Assembly (NCBI RefSeq): GCF_000473065.1
Contig: NZ_AXAZ01000003.1
Location: forward strand, 124,001 to 188,000
DNA: 64,000 nt
From: Bradyrhizobium sp. WSM1743
Lineage (GTDB): Bacteria > Pseudomonadota > Alphaproteobacteria > Rhizobiales > Xanthobacteraceae
Direction of reading: 5' to 3'
Below the pieces are notes generated by a model, which saw nothing but the letters and a program-made list of their open reading frames with translations, was not told where the DNA came from and ran no database searches. Made by a program: the position numbers and the translations under genes. Within the stretch, counting starts at the first letter, position 1; each line of letters opens with the position of its first letter. This document shows positions 33,389 through 40,482 of this stretch, in pieces.

Positions 33389-34090
33389 TTACGTCTTTCC
33401 TGGCCATTTGGCGCGGTAGCGGATCTCGCTGCCGTCACCAAGCCGCCGCCACGTTCCGAATTCCGGCGTATGCGGCGCTCGGGCCGTCAAATCGATGGGA
33501 TAGATTCGGCTCGGCTGGCCCTGGACATTGACGGCGAGCTGCCGGTGCGAGGTTCGAAACGCCAGCTCGACTTCGCCGGCGATAACGGCCTGATCGCCGT
33601 CGCGATAAAACGCGGCGGGACTGACTTCGCCCGGCATGGTGTTGAGGTCGGTTTGCAGTTCGATGGTGATGCCCTGTGCTGATGTCGGCACCGTTATCCC
33701 CGCCGGAAAGCGGACCTCGAACACGAGCAGGGGATTGGCGCCGTTGCGGTTGAGCCAGGGCGTTGCGGTCGCGTAAGCGTAGGCAATGTAGGCGCCGATG
33801 CCGGCGGTGCACAGCAGGGCGACGATGCCGAGCGACTTCAAGCTGTTCCGCGCGACGCCGCCGATGCCTGCGTCCTGCCCTGTATCTTTGCCTGAACGCG
33901 TCACGAGCCAATTGGCGAGGACCGCACCGGCGATTGCACCCGTGGGCGAGTAGACGAACAGTCCCAGCAGACCCGATGTGATCGGGTCCGCCCGGTTGCC
34001 GACGCCGAGCAGGGAGAACAGCACAAATATGGCGATATAGCCCGCCACCGCGCCAGCAACGCCGACGGCTATCCGTGATGAGTTCTTCAT
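33389..34090 (-). CDS. Hypothetical membrane protein
   Basis: Protein of 233 residues. There are three hydrophobic segments: AVGVAGAVAGYIAIFVLFSLL, a Gly-rich one around GLFVYSPTGAIAGAVLANWL, and SLGIVALLCTAGIGAYIAYAYA. A soluble C-terminal domain of about 120 residues follows (LVFEVRFPAGITVP), predicted to be extracytoplasmic. No family is recognised. It is convergent with the secreted-protein gene (5-base gap) and lies downstream of the enamidase gene, 124 bases away on the same strand. Confidence 0.65.
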   Translation of the reverse strand: MKNSSRIAVGVAGAVAGYIAIFVLFSLLGVGNRADPITSGLLGLFVYSPTGAIAGAVLANWLVTRSGKDTGQDAGIGGVARNSLKSLGIVALLCTAGIGAYIAYAYATATPWLNRNGANPLLVFEVRFPAGITVPTSAQGITIELQTDLNTMPGEVSPAAFYRDGDQAVIAGEVELAFRTSHRQLAVNVQGQPSRIYPIDLTARAPHTPEFGTWRRLGDGSEIRYRAKWPGKT

Positions 34091-34214
34091 GTCTCCCTCG
34101 ATGGTCGAACAATGAACTGCCGCCGCCGAGGGCTGCCTGCGTTAGACGCAACAGGCTTGCGACTTGTTCAATGCCTTCGAGGGACGATGCGAGCGGCGGG
34201 CCGCTCCGGCTGCG

Positions 34215-35411
34215 TCACTTCGCCACCACCTCCGGTACCTTGCCGGCCGGAGGCGTGTTGCGGCTGCGCTGGGTGCGCACGATGCCGTCAATGATGGTCA
34301 TGCCGATGCCGGGGAGGTCGCCGAGCTGCACGCTCTCCAGGATGTTCTTGCCGGGCGAATGCTGGGCCTTGTCCATGATGACGAAGTCGGCGGAACGGCC
34401 CACTTCAATGAGGCCGCAATCGAGTTCGCGCATGCGCGCGGTGTTGCCGGTGGCAAGGCAGAAGGCGATCTCGGCCGGCAACTCGCCGAGGGAGGACAGC
34501 ATCGAGACCATGCGCAGAATGCCGAGCGGCTGCACGCCGGAGCCGGCGGGCGCATCGGTGCCGAGGATGACGCGGTGCAGATCGCCCATCTCGCGCGCGG
34601 TCCGCAGCGTGAACAGGGCGGAGCGCTCATTGCCGTTGTGCACGAGCTCGAGACCGCGCTTGCAGCCCTCGCAGATGCAGCGGATCTGGTCGTCGGGCAG
34701 GGCAGTGTGGCCGCCATTGATGTGGCCGACCACGTCGGTGTCGGCTTCCAGCACCACGTCCTTGTCGATCAGGCCGGAGCCGGGGATCGAGGGGCCGCCG
34801 GTGTGGATGGTGCTCTGGATGCCGTATTTGCGGGCCCAGCCGACCATTTTGCGCGCGGTCGGTCCGTCCTTGACGCCGCCCAGGCCGACCTCGCCGAGCA
34901 GCTTGACGCCGTTGGCGGCCATCTCCTTGAAGTCTTCCTCAACCATCTCGCATTCGATCACCGGCGCGCCGGCGTGAACCTTCACGCCGCCGGGACGCAG
35001 GGTCCAGAACGCGCGCTGGGCGAACACGGCCATGGCCTTGAGGCCGACGACGTCGCGGGGCCGGCCCGGCATGTGCACCTCGCCGGCGGAGATCATGGTG
35101 GTGACGCCGCCATGGAGATAGCTGTCGATCCAGTTGATTTGGTTCTGCCGCGGCGTCCAGTCGCCGGCGACAGGGTGGACGTGGCTGTCGATCAGGCCCG
35201 GCGCGACCGTGGTGCCGTTAGCGTCGACGATCGTGGTCGCGCCTTCGGTGTTGACGTCCTTGAAGCGGCCGATCGCGGTGATCTTGCCGTTCTCGGCGAC
35301 GATGGTGTCGCCGTCCAGGATCGGCCTTTCCAAAGCGCCGGACAGGATCAGGCCGATATTGCGGATCACCAGCTTCGAGGGTCCGGTGGCCTGGGGTGCG
35401 TCATGCGCCAT
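34215..35411 (-). CDS. ena: Enamidase (6-oxo-1,4,5,6-tetrahydronicotinate amidohydrolase)
   Basis: Amidohydrolase-superfamily enzyme of 398 residues. It strongly resembles the Eubacterium barkeri enamidase: HGGVTTMISAGEVHMPGRPRD, GVKVHAGAPV, VVGHINGGHTA, LGTDAPAGSGVQPLGILR and the end SRNTPPA are all shared in form. Metal ligands are in DSHVHP, the HTGG and HING histidines and GTDAP. It should hydrolyse the ring product of 6-hydroxynicotinate reductase to 2-formylglutarate and ammonia. The ATG at 35411 has an AAAAGGA site eight bases upstream. It diverges from a ferredoxin-NADP reductase gene across an intergenic region that carries the shared palindrome. Confidence 0.85.
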   Translation of the reverse strand: MAHDAPQATGPSKLVIRNIGLILSGALERPILDGDTIVAENGKITAIGRFKDVNTEGATTIVDANGTTVAPGLIDSHVHPVAGDWTPRQNQINWIDSYLHGGVTTMISAGEVHMPGRPRDVVGLKAMAVFAQRAFWTLRPGGVKVHAGAPVIECEMVEEDFKEMAANGVKLLGEVGLGGVKDGPTARKMVGWARKYGIQSTIHTGGPSIPGSGLIDKDVVLEADTDVVGHINGGHTALPDDQIRCICEGCKRGLELVHNGNERSALFTLRTAREMGDLHRVILGTDAPAGSGVQPLGILRMVSMLSSLGELPAEIAFCLATGNTARMRELDCGLIEVGRSADFVIMDKAQHSPGKNILESVQLGDLPGIGMTIIDGIVRTQRSRNTPPAGKVPEVVAK

Positions 35412-35484
35412 GAAAGGGGTCCTTTTCCTTAACTGCAACGCTTCCGATCTTGGGCAGCCTTGACCGCGGGATCAAGCCGGATTA

Positions 35485-35516
35485 TTCATTAGTATACGAA
35501 TGATCGTGTACAAACG
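35485..35516. promoter_or_regulatory. Operator candidate shared with the 6-hydroxynicotinate reductase promoter
   Basis: TTCATTAGTATACGAATGAT (35485-35504) matches the site at 24607-24626 in 17 of 20 positions and is palindromic in eight of ten pairs. It is followed directly by GTGTACAAACG (35506-35516), the complement of a word in the 24455 palindrome. Both lie between the divergent enamidase and ferredoxin-NADP reductase genes. Confidence 0.6.
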
Positions 35517-35568
35517 ACGCATAGCTGACCGCCTCGGAAACCGCACAGAAGCGACACGGAAGGGTGAG

Positions 35569-36342
35569 ATGAGCAATTTCAATCAGGAAAGCGTTTTGAG
35601 CGTCCACCACTGGACCGACACGCTGTTCTCCTTCAAGACCACCCGCAGCCCGACCTTCCGCTTCCGCAACGGCGAATTCACCATGATCGGGCTCAAGGTC
35701 GGCGAGAAGCCGCTGCTGCGGGCCTACAGCGTCGCCAGCGCCAATTACGAGGACACGCTGGAGTTCTTCTCGATCAAGGTGCCGGACGGCCCGCTGACCT
35801 CGCGCCTCCAGCATTTGAAGAAAGGCGACGAGATCATCGTCAGCCGCAAGGCCACCGGCACGCTGGTGATCGACAATCTGGAGGAGGGCCGCAACCTCTA
35901 CCTCATCGGCACGGGCACCGGCCTTGCGCCGTTTCTGAGCGTGATCAAGGACCCCGAGACCTACGAGCGGTTCGAGAAGGTGGTGCTGTTGCACGGCTGC
36001 CGACACGTCAAGGAGCTCGCCTATGGCGAGATGATCACCGAGCATCTGCCGAAGGACGAGCTGCTCGGCGAGTACATCCGCAACCAGCTGATCTACTACC
36101 CGACCGTGACCCGCGATCCCTTCCGCAACCGCGGCCGCATCACCGACCTCATCACGTCAGGCAAGCTGTTCACCGATATCGGCCTGCCGGTGCTGGAAGC
36201 GGCGCATGACCGCGTCATGATCTGCGGCAGCCCGGCGTTGGTCGCGGACACCCGCGTGCTCCTTGGCGAGCGCGGCTTCGTCGAGGGCAATCACGGCGAG
36301 CCGGCCCAGTTCGTGGTCGAAAAGGCGTTCGCCGAACGCTGA
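35569..36342 (+). CDS. fpr: Ferredoxin-NADP+ reductase
   Basis: FAD flavoprotein of 257 residues. The FAD-binding RAYSVAS and the nucleotide-binding GTGTGLAPFLS are typical of the bacterial subclass (Fpr). The C-terminal motif MICGSPALV and the end VVEKAFAER are also typical. It moves electrons between NADPH and ferredoxin or flavodoxin. The location opposite enamidase, with a shared operator, suggests it supplies low-potential electrons to 6-hydroxynicotinate reductase. It could also serve the P450 0.5 kb downstream. The ATG at 35569 has AAGGG just upstream. Confidence 0.88.
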   Translation: MSNFNQESVLSVHHWTDTLFSFKTTRSPTFRFRNGEFTMIGLKVGEKPLLRAYSVASANYEDTLEFFSIKVPDGPLTSRLQHLKKGDEIIVSRKATGTLVIDNLEEGRNLYLIGTGTGLAPFLSVIKDPETYERFEKVVLLHGCRHVKELAYGEMITEHLPKDELLGEYIRNQLIYYPTVTRDPFRNRGRITDLITSGKLFTDIGLPVLEAAHDRVMICGSPALVADTRVLLGERGFVEGNHGEPAQFVVEKAFAER

Positions 36343-36448
36343 GTCCGGAATTTCTGCGCGAGAAGATCGTATTTTCGCCATCGCCGGGGCGTTGCGGCGC
36401 CGATTCGGCACACGATACTATGTGGGACCGAATCAGCGGAGTTCCCAC

Positions 36449-36772
36449 ATGGTTGCGGACAGCGACAGCAACATCGCCTGGCACCGGGTTCAGTTGAAGA
36501 AGAATCGCGCCGAGTTGAAGGCGCTGGAGACCGCGCGCTTCACGATGGGCGAGATCGCCACCTCGAAGCGGAACGGTCAGACCCAGAAGTCGATCGCGGA
36601 ACTCAAGCGGAAGATCGCGCAGTCGGAGCGCGCGATCGCCGATCACGACAAGCGTACGCGCCGTCCGCTCGCAACCGACCTGCAAAGCCTCAGCAATGGC
36701 AGCTGGAGCCATTGGGACGCGTACACGCAGCAGCAGCGCAAGAGCGGGCAGCGTTCACCCGGGCGCGGATAG
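36449..36772 (+). CDS. Small charged hypothetical protein
   Basis: Protein of 107 residues, strongly helical and basic, with a likely coiled coil in residues 10-75 (LKKNRAELKALETARF, then SIAELKRKIAQSERAIADH). The C-terminus is Ser/Gln-rich. No family is recognised. A stem GTGGGA/TCCCAC (36422-36427, 36443-36448) lies directly before the ATG and would hold the GCGGAG ribosome binding site in its loop, which may affect translation. It lies between the ferredoxin reductase and P450 genes. Confidence 0.6.
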   Translation: MVADSDSNIAWHRVQLKKNRAELKALETARFTMGEIATSKRNGQTQKSIAELKRKIAQSERAIADHDKRTRRPLATDLQSLSNGSWSHWDAYTQQQRKSGQRSPGRG

Positions 36773-36872
36773 GCGCCATCCCTCCACGTCTGCGGCCGAG
36801 AGGAGGCGTCCCCTTGCACCGGCCGCCCCGTGCACCATCTCGGTGATACGCGACCAATCGCTCGGGTGACCC

Positions 36873-38111
36873 ATGACAGCGCGCCTCGATTTCACCAGCG
36901 AGGCCTTCTTTCGCGATCCGCCCAAGGCGATCGCGACCTTGCGCATGTCCGGCCCCCTGGTGGCGACGCGATTTCCTATCGTTGGCGATGTCTGGATCAC
37001 CACGACCCATGACGCCACCGCGCAGGTCCTGAAGGACGGCGCGACCTTCACGTTGCGCAAGGAAGATGGCGACGTCGCGGGTTTGCGCTGGTGGATGCCG
37101 AGGTACGTCAGGACCATCACCAATAACATGCTGGCGATGGACGAGCCGGATCACACGCGGCTGCGCAGCATCGTGGACGAGGCTTTTCGCCGCCGTGCGA
37201 TCGTCGCGATGGAGCCGCGAATTCGCGCCATCGCCGACGGTCTCGCCGATCAGTTGTTCGCGAAGGAACGCCCAGCCGATCTCGTCCAGCGCTATGCGCG
37301 AATCCTGCCGCTCGCCGTGATCTCGGAGCTGCTGGGCCTGCCGCTGGCCGATCGTCCAAAGTTCATCGCCTGGGCCAACGCGATGTCATCGCTGACCAAT
37401 GTCGTCAGCTTCTTCCGCTTGTTGTTCGCGGTTCGCAAGATGCGCGCCTACCTCGAGCAGCAATTGCAGATCGCACGCGTGCAGGGCGGCGAGGGTCTGA
37501 TTGCCGAGCTGATCCAGGTCGAGCGCGAAGGCGGCCAGATCACGCCAGATGAAATGGTTTCGATGGTGTTTCTGTTGCTCGGGGCGGGATCGGAAACCAC
37601 CACGCATCTCATCAGCGGGTCCGTCTACGAGCTGCTCAGGAATTCCGAGCTGCGCGACTGGCTGGAACAGGACTGGAGCCGCGTCGGGCTTGCGGTCGAG
37701 GAGTTCCTGCGCTTCGTCTCGCCGGTGCAATTCTCCAAGCCGCGCTATGTGCGGCGCGATGTCGAGGTCGAAGGCGTGCGCCTGAAGAAAGGCGACCGCG
37801 TCATGGTGATGCTCGCCGCTGCGAACATGGATCCGGCGATGCATGATCGTCCCGAGAGCCTCGATCTCGAGCGTAAGCCGAACCGCCATATCTCGTTCGG
37901 CACGGGAATCCACTTCTGCCTCGGCCATCAGCTCGCGCGCATCGAGGCGGCCTGCGCGCTGGAAGCGCTGTTCGTGCGTTGGCCAAACCTCCGGCTGGCT
38001 GTCGAGCCTTCGCAAATTCGGTGGCGTCGCAGGCCGGGCATTCGTGCGCTCGAGAAGCTTCCGGTTCTGGACGACGCTATAACGGCGATGTCGACCCGGC
38101 AGGCCGCTTGA
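36873..38111 (+). CDS. Cytochrome P450
   Basis: Soluble bacterial P450 of 412 residues. The haem-binding loop FGTGIHFCLGHQLAR carries the Cys ligand. The I-helix oxygen-activation motif is LLGAGSETTTH, and the ExxR is in EEFLRF. The substrate is unknown. No ferredoxin gene is adjacent, but a ferredoxin-NADP reductase lies 0.5 kb upstream on the same strand. The ATG at 36873 gives a normal N-terminus (RLDFTSEAFFRDPP) but has no strong ribosome binding site. Confidence 0.9.
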   Translation: MTARLDFTSEAFFRDPPKAIATLRMSGPLVATRFPIVGDVWITTTHDATAQVLKDGATFTLRKEDGDVAGLRWWMPRYVRTITNNMLAMDEPDHTRLRSIVDEAFRRRAIVAMEPRIRAIADGLADQLFAKERPADLVQRYARILPLAVISELLGLPLADRPKFIAWANAMSSLTNVVSFFRLLFAVRKMRAYLEQQLQIARVQGGEGLIAELIQVEREGGQITPDEMVSMVFLLLGAGSETTTHLISGSVYELLRNSELRDWLEQDWSRVGLAVEEFLRFVSPVQFSKPRYVRRDVEVEGVRLKKGDRVMVMLAAANMDPAMHDRPESLDLERKPNRHISFGTGIHFCLGHQLARIEAACALEALFVRWPNLRLAVEPSQIRWRRRPGIRALEKLPVLDDAITAMSTRQAA

Positions 38112-38178
38112 CGAACCGCAACTCTGACATCGCGCTCGTTCCGAGTGCAAATTTCATCTGAAGTTTGCGCCGCGGCCA

Positions 38179-38203
38179 GGAACGGTGCGTGATCGCACCT
38201 GTT
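38179..38203 (+). promoter_or_regulatory. Possible EcfG-type general-stress promoter
   Basis: GGAAC (38179-38183), a 16-base spacer and TGTT (38200-38203) resemble the alphaproteobacterial general-stress sigma factor consensus GGAAC-N16/17-CGTT, with one mismatch in the -10 part. It lies 37 bases before the DUF2267 start and would drive the small-protein block. Confidence 0.4.
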
Positions 38204-38240
38204 GTGATCCAGACCTCGAAATCCGAAGCGGAGGTTCACA

Positions 38241-38702
38241 ATGAGTTCCAGTGCGATTCCAGTATTCGACAAGACAGCACAGACGACGCATCTCTGGCTC
38301 AACGAGATCAGCGAACAAATCGGTTTGGACGATCAGCAGTCGTGGCGTGTGACGGCCGCCGTGCTGCACGCGATACGCGATCGCCTGCCGGTGGACCTTG
38401 CGGCGCATCTGGGATCACAGCTGCCGCTGCTGGTCCGCGGCGCGTACTATGATCAGTTCCGGCCATCGACGATGCCGAGGCGGGTGCGATCGCTGGAAGA
38501 GTTTCTTCAGCTCATCGCGGAGGAACTGAAATTCGGGCGACCGGTCAATACGGAGGATGCGGCACGCGCCGTGTTCAATGTTCTCTCCCGGCACTTGACC
38601 GCGGGCCAGATCGAAAAGGTCCGGGAGGCCTTGCCAGAGGACGTGCGGGCGATCTGGAGCATGGAACCCGGCACGACGGACGAGAGGCGTATGTCGCACT
38701 AG
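38241..38702 (+). CDS. DUF2267 domain protein
   Basis: Protein of 153 residues of the DUF2267 family (TTHLWLNEISEQIGLDDQQSWRVTAAVLHAIRDRLPVDLAAHLGSQLPLLVRGAYYD is the visible core region). Members are small helical proteins often found near stress genes and CBS-domain proteins. Function is not established. It is the first gene of a seven-gene block of small proteins on the plus strand, behind a possible EcfG promoter, and it precedes a CBS-domain gene by 71 bases. Confidence 0.8.
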   Translation: MSSSAIPVFDKTAQTTHLWLNEISEQIGLDDQQSWRVTAAVLHAIRDRLPVDLAAHLGSQLPLLVRGAYYDQFRPSTMPRRVRSLEEFLQLIAEELKFGRPVNTEDAARAVFNVLSRHLTAGQIEKVREALPEDVRAIWSMEPGTTDERRMSH

Positions 38703-38773
38703 GCCGACAGAAACCTTCCCCGCGATGCCGGCGTTAGCCCGCTGACATCCCGAGGAATTATCGGAGATCCAGC

Positions 38774-39202
38774 ATGCAGGTTCACGACATCATGACACCA
38801 TCCGTCCACATCGCCGATCCCAACATGACCATACGGGAAGCCTCTCGCTGGATGCGTGACGACAATGTGGGAGCCTTGCCGGTGGGCGAGAATGATCGCC
38901 TCATCGGCATGGTCACCGACAGGGACATCGTCACGCGCGCGGTGGCCGAGGAACGCGCGCCGGGCAACACGTCGGTACGCGAGGTAATGTCCGAGGGCGT
39001 CTGTTATTGCTTTGAAGACGACGATGTGGAAGGCGCTTCGCAGGTGATGGCCACGCACCAGATCCGCCGGCTTCCGGTAATCAACCGGCAGAAGCGCCTG
39101 GTCGGCGTCGTTGCACTCGCAGACATCAGCAGGGCGGACGACGAATGCGCGCAAGACGCATTGAAGGACATCTCCGCACCCGCTGCGCGGGAACGGCACT
39201 GA
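38774..39202 (+). CDS. CBS-domain pair protein
   Basis: Protein of 142 residues made of two CBS motifs: residues 1-60 (MQVHDIMTPSVHIADPNMTI) and residues 70-125 (REVMSEGVCYCFEDDDVEGA). Such stand-alone pairs bind adenine nucleotides and sense energy state. It sits between DUF2267 and small hydrophilic protein genes, a frequent stress-gene association in alphaproteobacteria. The partner protein is unknown. Confidence 0.85.
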   Translation: MQVHDIMTPSVHIADPNMTIREASRWMRDDNVGALPVGENDRLIGMVTDRDIVTRAVAEERAPGNTSVREVMSEGVCYCFEDDDVEGASQVMATHQIRRLPVINRQKRLVGVVALADISRADDECAQDALKDISAPAARERH

Positions 39203-39241
39203 CACCGCCTCAAGACGTCACTTTCCACGAAGGAGGTCCTC

Positions 39242-39427
39242 ATGGCCAGCAAGATGCCACCCGTCCCAGACGCCAACCAGAGTCCGAAGGGAACTGGCGA
39301 CAGCAAGCAGGCCCGCGCGGACCAGACGCCGCACGGTCAGCAGCGTGTGCAGAATCCGGACCAGCAGGGACAGCAGGGCAACATCAAGCAGAACACGACC
39401 AATCAAGGCTATCAGCAAGATCGTTGA
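39242..39427 (+). CDS. Small Gln/Asn-rich disordered protein
   Basis: Protein of 61 residues with a near-perfect AAGGAGG ribosome binding site (39230-39236). It has almost no hydrophobic residues and is rich in Gln, Asn, Pro and Gly (QQRVQNPDQQGQQGN), so it should be disordered. The composition recalls hydrophilins. A protective role under water or osmotic stress is inferred from composition and neighbours only. Confidence 0.7.
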   Translation: MASKMPPVPDANQSPKGTGDSKQARADQTPHGQQRVQNPDQQGQQGNIKQNTTNQGYQQDR

Positions 39428-39441
39428 GGAGGACGACATTC

Positions 39442-39642
39442 ATGTCGACATCCACCAAGACACCAAACAGCATTCGTCAGGGCGGCCCCGGCGCCTCGCA
39501 TGAGAATGCGAAGGCGCCGCTGGAGGTAAAGAAGCCGCCGGCGGACGATCCGCAGCGCAGCCACAGCCGGATCTCCGGCGGTGGTGGAGAGCGCGATTCC
39601 CATCATACGCACGACGAGGCCGGAAAGGGCGGAGACAGGTGA
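39442..39642 (+). CDS. Small hydrophilic disordered protein
   Basis: Protein of 66 residues, rich in Ser, Gly, His, Lys and Asp, with no hydrophobic core (RISGGGGERDSHHTHDEAG). GAGGAGG ends nine bases before the ATG at 39442. It follows the previous gene by 14 bases and precedes the next by one base, so it is part of the same transcript. The His-rich tail might bind metal, but this is speculative. Confidence 0.65.
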   Translation: MSTSTKTPNSIRQGGPGASHENAKAPLEVKKPPADDPQRSHSRISGGGGERDSHHTHDEAGKGGDR

Positions 39643-39643
39643 C

Positions 39644-39871
39644 ATGACCAATAAGCAACCCAAGCTCTACGCGCCGACCGAAAAGGACATCCGCGATAAT
39701 CCCCTGATCGGCGGATCAAAGGGGACGAACATGGCGGGCGTCTCGTCTGACGATCTCGAGGAGGCCTTTGGCGAGAACACGATCGAAGGCGACGTCGAGA
39801 ACGACGTGAACATCGGTGGCGGCATCGATAAGGACGTTGCGCGGAGCGGCTCGCCCCGAAGAGGCCGATGA
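39644..39871 (+). CDS. Small acidic hydrophilic protein
   Basis: Protein of 75 residues. A conserved-looking N-terminus (KLYAPTEKDIRDNPLIGGSKGTNMAG) precedes an acidic Gly-rich stretch (EGDVENDVNIGGGIDKDVAR). It is probably largely disordered. The start lies one base after the stop of the preceding gene. No family is recognised, but the motif DNPLIGGSKG looks like a constrained element worth searching. Confidence 0.65.
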   Translation: MTNKQPKLYAPTEKDIRDNPLIGGSKGTNMAGVSSDDLEEAFGENTIEGDVENDVNIGGGIDKDVARSGSPRRGR

Positions 39872-39886
39872 GACCGGAGGCGCAGG

Positions 39887-40150
39887 ATGCAAGGCAAGAA
39901 GACCCACGAGCAGCAAATACGCATTCTTGAGCGCAAGCCCGATGTTCCGGATGCGCGAGAGCTTGAGCAGGCTGTCGGCCATAACCGCCGAGATACGTCA
40001 ACCCATCGTGCCAACCCGGAGGCACGTCAAAGCGAGTTTCCGGTGAGCCGCGGCGGCCTGAACCAGGAAAGCGACCACAACAAGCACAACGATCCCGGTC
40101 AGAGCGGCCATAAGCCGCCGAAGCCGACGCCAGCGCAACAGAAGCACTGA
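39887..40150 (+). CDS. Small hydrophilic disordered protein
   Basis: Protein of 87 residues with a short charged helix near the N-terminus (THEQQIRILERKPDVPDARELEQAV) followed by a His/Asn/Pro/Gln-rich tail (ESDHNKHNDPGQSGHKPP). It has a GGAGG site (39875-39879) upstream of the ATG. It is part of the same run of small genes, and function is unknown. Confidence 0.65.
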   Translation: MQGKKTHEQQIRILERKPDVPDARELEQAVGHNRRDTSTHRANPEARQSEFPVSRGGLNQESDHNKHNDPGQSGHKPPKPTPAQQKH

Positions 40151-40185
40151 GCGTCAGAGACCGACCACTGCAAGAGGAGAGACCA

Positions 40186-40428
40186 ATGCCAGGTGGGCAT
40201 GGCAGCAAGACGCATTTCAGATCCGGCATGCATGGCAAGGGCGACGGTACTGGCGCCATGGCCGAAGTCCCCAAGGACAAGATCGGCGACAACATGGTCC
40301 TGTCCAACCGGGACAAGGCCCAGCATTCGGACATTCGCGGCATGGACAGCAAGTTCATCCAGACCGAACAGTATCAGGACCACGCGGCCAATCGGCTCGA
40401 GGAGGAGCCGAAGACCGACGAGACCTGA
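40186..40428 (+). CDS. Small hydrophilic protein
   Basis: Protein of 80 residues beginning MPGGHGSKTHFRSGMHGKGDGTGAMAEV, then an acidic helical part (DSKFIQTEQYQDHAANRLEEEP). AAGAGGAGAG precedes the ATG. It is the last gene of the small-protein block and is followed after 24 bases by a strong intrinsic terminator. Function is unknown. Confidence 0.65.
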   Translation: MPGGHGSKTHFRSGMHGKGDGTGAMAEVPKDKIGDNMVLSNRDKAQHSDIRGMDSKFIQTEQYQDHAANRLEEEPKTDET

Positions 40429-40452
40429 GAGGGGCGTTCCTCCCGCCAACTT

Positions 40453-40482
40453 GCGGACCGGCGTTCAGCCGGTCCGCTTTTT
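40453..40482 (+). terminator. Intrinsic terminator of the small-protein block
   Basis: GCGGACCGGC (40453-40462), the loop GTTCA and GCCGGTCCGC (40468-40477) form a perfect 10-pair GC-rich stem followed by TTTTT. The stop codon of the convergent DUF763 gene lies inside the loop. Confidence 0.92.

Noticed and set aside
34164..35432. 422-codon plus-strand frame opposite the enamidase gene
   Set aside because: It is a mirror frame of a gene with a clear family match and has no recognisable motifs.
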